DNA from: Alphaproteobacteria bacterium | GTDB lineage: Bacteria; Pseudomonadota; Alphaproteobacteria; Rhizobiales; OSC116 | Assembly (NCBI GenBank): GCA_002400495.2 | Contig: NVQL02000015.1 | Span: 22,996-86,995 of the forward strand | DNA: 64,000 nucleotides | Direction of reading: 5' to 3' | In this document: positions 58,489 to 64,000 of the stretch, piece by piece | Layout: each line of letters opens with the position of its first letter | How positions within the stretch are numbered: the first letter of the stretch is position 1 | Made by a program: the position numbers and the translations under genes | The notes under the pieces: generated by a model | Seen by the model: the letters and a program-made list of their open reading frames with translations, nothing else | What the model was told of the DNA's origin: nothing | Database searches by the model: none

Positions 58489-59310
58489 TTGATATGCAAT
58501 TTATTGCTAATGGCTTATAGTGCGGTTATGGAATTAGAAAATTACAGATTATATATATTTATTGGCTTGGTGGCATTGCTTGGTATGGCCGAGTTTGCTT
58601 TGCCGATTTATAAAGACCGTGCGCATACATTATGGCGTTGGACGACCAATTTTGGCCTGTCTTTTTTCAGCACTGCGATTGTTAGGTTTATGTTTCCGTT
58701 TTTGGCGGTTGGGTTCGCGCAACTTATGGCGTCTGAAGGCATTGGGCTGTTTAATTGGTTGCAATTTAATGATTATATTGTGTTGTTTGTCAGTGTATTA
58801 CTGCTGGATATGGCGATATATTGGCAGCATGTTTTGGCACATAAATGGCCACTTTTATGGCGTTTGCATAAGGTGCATCATAGTGACCAGCAGATGGATG
58901 TTTCGACCGCTGTGCGGTTTCACCCGTTTGAGATTATTTTCAGCATGTTGTATAAATTTGTGGTGATTGCATTGATTGGTGCCTCGCCGATGGCGGTGAT
59001 ATTGTTTGAGCTTATTCTGTCATCGGGGGCGTTGTTCAATCATAGTAATATTCGCATTTCTAAGGGATTGGATAAGCTGCTGCAATATATTATCGTCACG
59101 CCGAATATGCACCGCATTCACCATAGCGACAAGCGGGTTGAAACTGATAGTAATTATGGGTTTTCAATTAGCTTGTGGGATCGGTTATTTGCCAGCTATA
59201 CGGCGAATTATGATGCCGATAAGGATATTGACATTGGTTTGAAAGAAAGCGTTGACCAGCCGACATATAATTTTTTGTGGAGTTTGAAATTTCCATTTAA
59301 GAAGAAATAA
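58489..59310 (+). CDS. Sterol desaturase/fatty acid hydroxylase family protein
   Basis: 273 aa; HVLAHKWPLLWRLHKVHHSDQQMDVSTAVRFHPFE...NMHRIHHS histidine motifs. Confidence 0.9.
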   Translation: MICNLLLMAYSAVMELENYRLYIFIGLVALLGMAEFALPIYKDRAHTLWRWTTNFGLSFFSTAIVRFMFPFLAVGFAQLMASEGIGLFNWLQFNDYIVLFVSVLLLDMAIYWQHVLAHKWPLLWRLHKVHHSDQQMDVSTAVRFHPFEIIFSMLYKFVVIALIGASPMAVILFELILSSGALFNHSNIRISKGLDKLLQYIIVTPNMHRIHHSDKRVETDSNYGFSISLWDRLFASYTANYDADKDIDIGLKESVDQPTYNFLWSLKFPFKKK

Positions 59311-59311
59311 C

Positions 59312-60142
59312 TTAAATATCATCGGCGAAATAGGCCGCGAAAATCTCTTCGTAACGGCCTGATGCCCATAGGTTCACTAAGGCTTGATTGATCCAATCTC
59401 GCAGAAATAAATTGCCTTTATGTAGGGCAATGGCAGCACCTTGACCGAAAAATCGTGTTTCATAGAAATCACCCCTGGCGAATTTGCAACAGGCTTGGCT
59501 GTTTTTGCCGTTCAGCCAATTTTGGCTGGTGATGGCATCTGCAAACACTGTCATCACCTTGCCGTTTTGCAATTTACCCAGCGCGATGTTTAAGTTGGCA
59601 AAGCTCAAAATATTAGTTTGTGGGAAAAACTCCAGAATATATGCCTCGTGACCGCTACCCGAAACCACGCCGATATTTTTATGGCGCAAAGCGTTCAAAT
59701 CCACCGTTTCAAGAATGCTATCTTGGCGGATGATAAAACGTGCGGGCGTGTCGTAATATTTTTGACTCAATTCAAATTGTTTGAGATTTTGCTGAGAAAT
59801 GGCCAAAGAAGCAATGGCAAAATCGGCTTTGTCATTCGTAATGTCAGATTTTAAAGCTTTCCAATTTTTGGCAATGATTTGACACGATAGATTCAACTCT
59901 AGGCATAGGGCTCGGGCAATGTCGATGTTAAAGCCTGTTATGCGGCCTGTTTGATCGCGATAATTAAATGGCGGATAATCTTTACCGACCAAAATGCGAT
60001 AGGTTCGCTGGGGCAAGGGTTTTAGATTCGGCTTGATATAATGGCCATAACCAATGACTGATGGTTTTATTTCGGCGGTTGCGACGCCATTTAAACACAA
60101 AAAGATATTTATTGTTAAAAATATTTTAAAAAATTTATTCAT
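59312..60142 (-). CDS. Extracellular solute-binding protein family 3
   Basis: 276 aa; signal peptide, VGKDYPPFNYRDQTGRITGFNIDIARALC. Confidence 0.88.
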   Translation of the reverse strand: MNKFFKIFLTINIFLCLNGVATAEIKPSVIGYGHYIKPNLKPLPQRTYRILVGKDYPPFNYRDQTGRITGFNIDIARALCLELNLSCQIIAKNWKALKSDITNDKADFAIASLAISQQNLKQFELSQKYYDTPARFIIRQDSILETVDLNALRHKNIGVVSGSGHEAYILEFFPQTNILSFANLNIALGKLQNGKVMTVFADAITSQNWLNGKNSQACCKFARGDFYETRFFGQGAAIALHKGNLFLRDWINQALVNLWASGRYEEIFAAYFADDI

Positions 60143-60338
60143 GTTGTTTTAACTATTAAGCCCTCGCTTTTTATGTTCAAGATTTGTTTATATTGGATAT
60201 TTTTGACAATTTCAAAACATAAATATATCGGCTAGAGCACTCATAAGTTGCATTAACCATATTCTGCTCTCTGGTTGGTTTTAAGCTAGCGAAACTAAAT
60301 CATATACTTCGAATCATCCATTTTTACTTTGCGATTAT

Positions 60339-62183
60339 ATGCCTTTTACCGAAAATAACACCGCCACGGCTCACCTCTTTCCTGAATTACGAGATTTATT
60401 GTTGAGTGGCAAGCTGATTAGTGCAAAGGCCTATGACAATTGCGAACAACAAGCCAAGGCACATGGCCAAAGCATAGAGGAATATCTGTATAAAAGCGGG
60501 CTAATTCCACATCAAATATTGCAACAGGCCATTGCCATTTCGCAAAATTTATCGCTTGAATTTGTTGATGGAAAAGCCGTAAATAACCCTTATTATGTAA
60601 AACAGACATTGTGTGAAATCAATGGCTATAATCTAATTGAGAATTATAAGCCGCTCAATGAAATATATTCATCAAATCTAGAAAAACCGTATATAAAATT
60701 CGCCACTGCGCGTGATTTTCGTGATTTATTCATTCGGCAAAATAAAAATACTCTCATTCATCAATCGGTACATTTTTTGGCTGACAAAACGCCCAACTTG
60801 GCCGCCAAGTTTGGCATGCATATAGGGCAAAAAATCGTGGTTATTGGCTTATTGTTGGCCGCCATTATGGCAACAATTATTTGGCCTGAATTCGGTTATT
60901 ATTATATAAGTATCATACTTTCTTGTGTATTTTTATTTGCTTCATCGGTTAAAATCTATAGTTTGTTTTTACCAAAAACTGCCAATGTACGGGCCAAACT
61001 CGATGACAATGATGAGAGCTATTTGGATGTGCTTGTTGATAAATTGCCTGTATATTCGATTCTTGTACCGTTATTTAAAGAAGAGAAGCTGATCAAACAA
61101 CTGACATCTAATTTGCTTAAATTAAACTACCCACATAGCAAACTTGATATAAAATTGCTATTTGAACAGGAAGACAAGGATACCATTGCGGCGGCGAAAC
61201 GATTGAATTTACCCGAATGCTTTGAATTTATCATTGTGCCGCCGCATGAATTGCAAACCAAACCACGCGCGATGAATTTTGCCCTGCCGTTTGTGCGCGG
61301 TGAATATGTAACCATTTATGACGCGGAGGATAAGCCAGAGCCAGACCAATTGCTTGAAGCGATAGATAAATTTAAACGAGGCGATGACAAATTGGCATGC
61401 TTACAAGCTAGTTTGGAAATTGAAAATTGGAATGAAAATTGGATGGCACGGCATTTTTTCATCGAATATGCGACGCTTTTCAATCACTTTTTACCCGCTT
61501 TGGAATGGCTCGGCATTCCGCTGCCCTTAGGCGGTACATCTAATCATTTTAAAGTTAATATATTGCGTGAAATTGGCGCTTGGGATGCCCATAATGTCAC
61601 TGAAGACGCGGATTTGGGCATTCGTTTGGCACTTTGTGGCTATCATTCAAATGTTTTAAACTCCGTCACTTTAGAGGAAGCCAATCACCGTCTTATTCCT
61701 TGGTTTAAGCAACGTACACGCTGGCTAAAGGGCTGGTTGCAAACCATTATTGTGCATAGCCGCCACCCTTCGAACCTATATCACGCCATTGGGCCGCTGC
61801 GATTTGCGGGTTTTCTGGCGCTGATGATGGGTATGTTATTTTCGTCACTTTTGCATCCGCTCATATTTGTTATGCCATTTGTAATTTATTACACATTTGA
61901 TTTGGCTAGTGTTATGAATTCGACCTTACATATGAGTCTGTTTTTGCTAAGCTTTTCAACTTTGATTATTGGGTATGGAGCGGTGTTATGCTCTAATTAT
62001 CAGGCGCTTGCGGAGTTTAAGCGGTGGCGCTTATTATTGACTTTATTGACCGCGCCGATTTATTGGTTATTGGTCTCGTTTGCGGCGTGGCTGGCCATTC
62101 ATGAATATATTAGAAAACCTTTTTATTGGGCAAAAACCGAACATGGCGTGTCGAAATATTTAAATGATCAAGCGGCCGAGTGA
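60339..62183 (+). CDS. Membrane glycosyltransferase family 2 with T2SSE-N/MshEN-like N-terminal region
   Basis: 614 aa; YSILVPLFKEEKLIKQL...YDAEDKPEPDQL...VTEDADLGIRL...RTRWLKGWLQT (Q/RxxRW-type). Confidence 0.88.
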   Translation: MPFTENNTATAHLFPELRDLLLSGKLISAKAYDNCEQQAKAHGQSIEEYLYKSGLIPHQILQQAIAISQNLSLEFVDGKAVNNPYYVKQTLCEINGYNLIENYKPLNEIYSSNLEKPYIKFATARDFRDLFIRQNKNTLIHQSVHFLADKTPNLAAKFGMHIGQKIVVIGLLLAAIMATIIWPEFGYYYISIILSCVFLFASSVKIYSLFLPKTANVRAKLDDNDESYLDVLVDKLPVYSILVPLFKEEKLIKQLTSNLLKLNYPHSKLDIKLLFEQEDKDTIAAAKRLNLPECFEFIIVPPHELQTKPRAMNFALPFVRGEYVTIYDAEDKPEPDQLLEAIDKFKRGDDKLACLQASLEIENWNENWMARHFFIEYATLFNHFLPALEWLGIPLPLGGTSNHFKVNILREIGAWDAHNVTEDADLGIRLALCGYHSNVLNSVTLEEANHRLIPWFKQRTRWLKGWLQTIIVHSRHPSNLYHAIGPLRFAGFLALMMGMLFSSLLHPLIFVMPFVIYYTFDLASVMNSTLHMSLFLLSFSTLIIGYGAVLCSNYQALAEFKRWRLLLTLLTAPIYWLLVSFAAWLAIHEYIRKPFYWAKTEHGVSKYLNDQAAE

Positions 62184-62253
62184 AGCACATAAACAAGCAA
62201 ACAATTAAATGTGATATAGGCATTTTTATATGGCAATTTCTGAATAACTTATT

Positions 62254-63252
62254 ATGTTTGTCAGAATGTTAGCTTATGAAAAAGATATCACGCCGTTGGC
62301 GTTACAAAAATTCGTCGACCCCGATAAAACCGCCAAAGGCGATGATCGAGCGTTGGTGCCGCTTAAAAAGCTTGAAACTTTATGGATCAATACAGGTACA
62401 TTGTGCAATATTACCTGCAGCCATTGCTATATATTGTCCAGCCCGACCAATGATGATTTGGTCTATTTTACCACAGACGAATTGGTGCGGTTGCTGGACG
62501 AGATTAGAAACCTGAATTTGGGCACACGCGAGATTGCCTTTACGGGTGGCGAACCATTTATGAACCCGCAAATGTGCGATATGTTGCAGCTGGTGCTTGA
62601 GCAAGGTTTTGACGCCTTGGTGCTGACCAATGCCACGCAGCCTATGCAGCGGCCAAAAGTGATGCAAGACCTGCTTGGGTTGCAAAAACAATATGGTGAG
62701 CAGCTGACATTGCGCATTTCGCTGGATCATCACTCGGCCGAATATCATGACAAAGAACGTGGCTTGGGCAATTTTAGCAAGGCGCTTGAGGGCATAGATT
62801 GGTTGAGTGAAAATGGCTTTACGCTCAACATTGCCGCGCGCTCTATTTGGAATGAAGACGAAATGCAAGCCCGTGCGGCTTTTGCCAAACTGATTGCAGA
62901 GCGCAATTATCAGATAGATGCCAATAGCGGTGCTGAATTGATTATTTTTCCTGAAATGGATGAACGGGTGGATGTGCCCGAGATTACCACTGATTGTTGG
63001 GATATTTTGAGCCTTGACCCGATGGATATGATGTGTGCAACCAGCCGCATGGTGGTACATCGTAAGGGTGAAGATGGGTTTAAGGTGTTGCCTTGCACAT
63101 TGATCGCTTATGATGAGACGTTTGAAATGGGCGAAAGCTTAGAGGCTAGCCTGAGTGCCGATAAAGGCAATTTTAAAGCTGGTGCGGTGAAGCTTAACCA
63201 CCAACATTGTGCAAAATTTTGCGTTTTGGGTGGTGGGTCTTGCAGTGCCTGA
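62254..63252 (+). CDS. Radical SAM protein with Cys-rich C-terminus
   Basis: 332 aa; CNITCSHCYI (CxxxCxxC), AFTGGEPFMN, C-terminal HCAKFCVLGGGSCSA. Confidence 0.9.
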   Translation: MFVRMLAYEKDITPLALQKFVDPDKTAKGDDRALVPLKKLETLWINTGTLCNITCSHCYILSSPTNDDLVYFTTDELVRLLDEIRNLNLGTREIAFTGGEPFMNPQMCDMLQLVLEQGFDALVLTNATQPMQRPKVMQDLLGLQKQYGEQLTLRISLDHHSAEYHDKERGLGNFSKALEGIDWLSENGFTLNIAARSIWNEDEMQARAAFAKLIAERNYQIDANSGAELIIFPEMDERVDVPEITTDCWDILSLDPMDMMCATSRMVVHRKGEDGFKVLPCTLIAYDETFEMGESLEASLSADKGNFKAGAVKLNHQHCAKFCVLGGGSCSA

Positions 63253-63254
63253 AA

Positions 63255-63278
63255 AGCCACGCAAATGAATGCGTGGCT
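63255..63278. terminator. Hairpin downstream of radical SAM gene
   Basis: AGCCACGCA-AATGAA-TGCGTGGCT perfect 9-bp stem between convergent genes; a second stem CGGTTA-TATC-TAACCG follows (63282-63297). Confidence 0.6.
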
Positions 63279-63298
63279 CGTCGGTTATATCTAACCGT

Positions 63299-63625
63299 TT
63301 ACATTTTAAGCTTGGCTTTCATGTTGCGGTGAATGTTACATCTATATTCTAAGCCCATACCTGCAATGACAGTGATGGTTTCGGACTCGCCTTTTTTTAG
63401 TGTCTGGGTTGTCCAGCTGCCATCTAAGGCGGTGGCGGTATGTGGCGCGCCGTCTTTATTGGTCCAAGTGATTGTATCACCAACCTCTACGTTCAGCTCT
63501 GCAACTGAGAATTTAAAACTGGCAATGTCGATATTGTGGGTTTTGGCGTTGGCCGCGCTAACTGAGCCAAAGCTTATCATTACTATTGCCAGTATGGCTG
63601 CGAGTGCTTTTACGAATCTATTCAT
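63299..63625 (-). CDS. Cupredoxin (amicyanin/plastocyanin-like)
   Basis: 108 aa; signal peptide, VEVGDTITWTNKDGAPHTATALDG...YRCNIHRNMKAKLKM (Cu ligands H, C, H, M). Confidence 0.9.
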   Translation of the reverse strand: MNRFVKALAAILAIVMISFGSVSAANAKTHNIDIASFKFSVAELNVEVGDTITWTNKDGAPHTATALDGSWTTQTLKKGESETITVIAGMGLEYRCNIHRNMKAKLKM

Positions 63626-63723
63626 ATATTTCCCTTTTTTTGTATTTTACTTGCTACCCAAATAAATATAAATAATTTTTTTACTTACACAATAAATAAT
63701 TTTTTACTTAGACAACAGATTGT

Positions 63724-64000
63724 TTAACTGTCTTTGGTCTTGGTGGATACAAAGTATATAGCAAACAAAATCAATGCGAGGGCAATGAAGGCGTTGACAC
63801 CAAGTGCCTCGTTTAAAAATACAATGCCCAACAGCGCGCCAACCACTGGCACCATGAAATTAATTTGCGACATGCGCGCTGCGCCCAATTTTGGCACCAG
63901 ATAAAAATATATCCAGGTGGCCAAAGCGGTGGGGAAAATGCCTAAATAAACCGCGGCGGTTAATGAATGGAAGTTGGGCAAATTGCTAAGCAGTGGCGGG
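63724..64000 (-). CDS. DMT/EamA family transporter (partial, 5' end beyond window)
   Basis: Frame stays open to the window edge: ...PLLSNLPNFHSLTAAVYLGIFPTALATWIYFYLVPKLGAARMSQINFMVPVVGALLG. Confidence 0.85.
   Translation of the reverse strand, partial: PPLLSNLPNFHSLTAAVYLGIFPTALATWIYFYLVPKLGAARMSQINFMVPVVGALLGIVFLNEALGVNAFIALALILFAIYFVSTKTKDS

Overview
This is an approximately 64 kb, gene-dense chromosomal window from an alphaproteobacterium. The rhizobial/Hyphomicrobiales-like assignment is inferred from gene content: RegB/RegA-type redox regulators beside SCO, class I LysRS, DUF2093 genes beside xseA, TIGR02186 after TauE, and an FMN riboswitch before a RibN-like transporter. Most of the window is housekeeping or transport: rpsA, cmk, xseA, purD, rsmD, tadA, mutL, pyrD, lysyl-tRNA synthetase, a siderophore ABC operon, two MCPs, and many DMT, MFS and MATE transporters. 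I see no prophage, CRISPR array, rRNA, or complete IS element with a transposase. The least ordinary features are: (1) a dispersed, nested-palindromic, MITE-like intergenic repeat with at least four copies; (2) a candidate structured RNA at about 15.04-15.27 kb, ending in a perfect 15-bp intrinsic terminator, divergent from a GntR gene whose promoter carries repeated TGGTATTA half-sites; (3) a CHMI-like tautomerase gene whose only plausible start, next to its conserved Pro, is AUA; (4) a perfect GCGAC-N5-GTCGC palindrome between sco and regB that matches the RegA/PrrA box; (5) a truncated Lrp/AsnC gene abutting a repeat copy; and (6) three tandem MFS paralogues. I found no convincing complete, undescribed multi-gene system. 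The candidate RNA and the repeat family are the best leads. All calls were made by eye from sequence, with no database searches.
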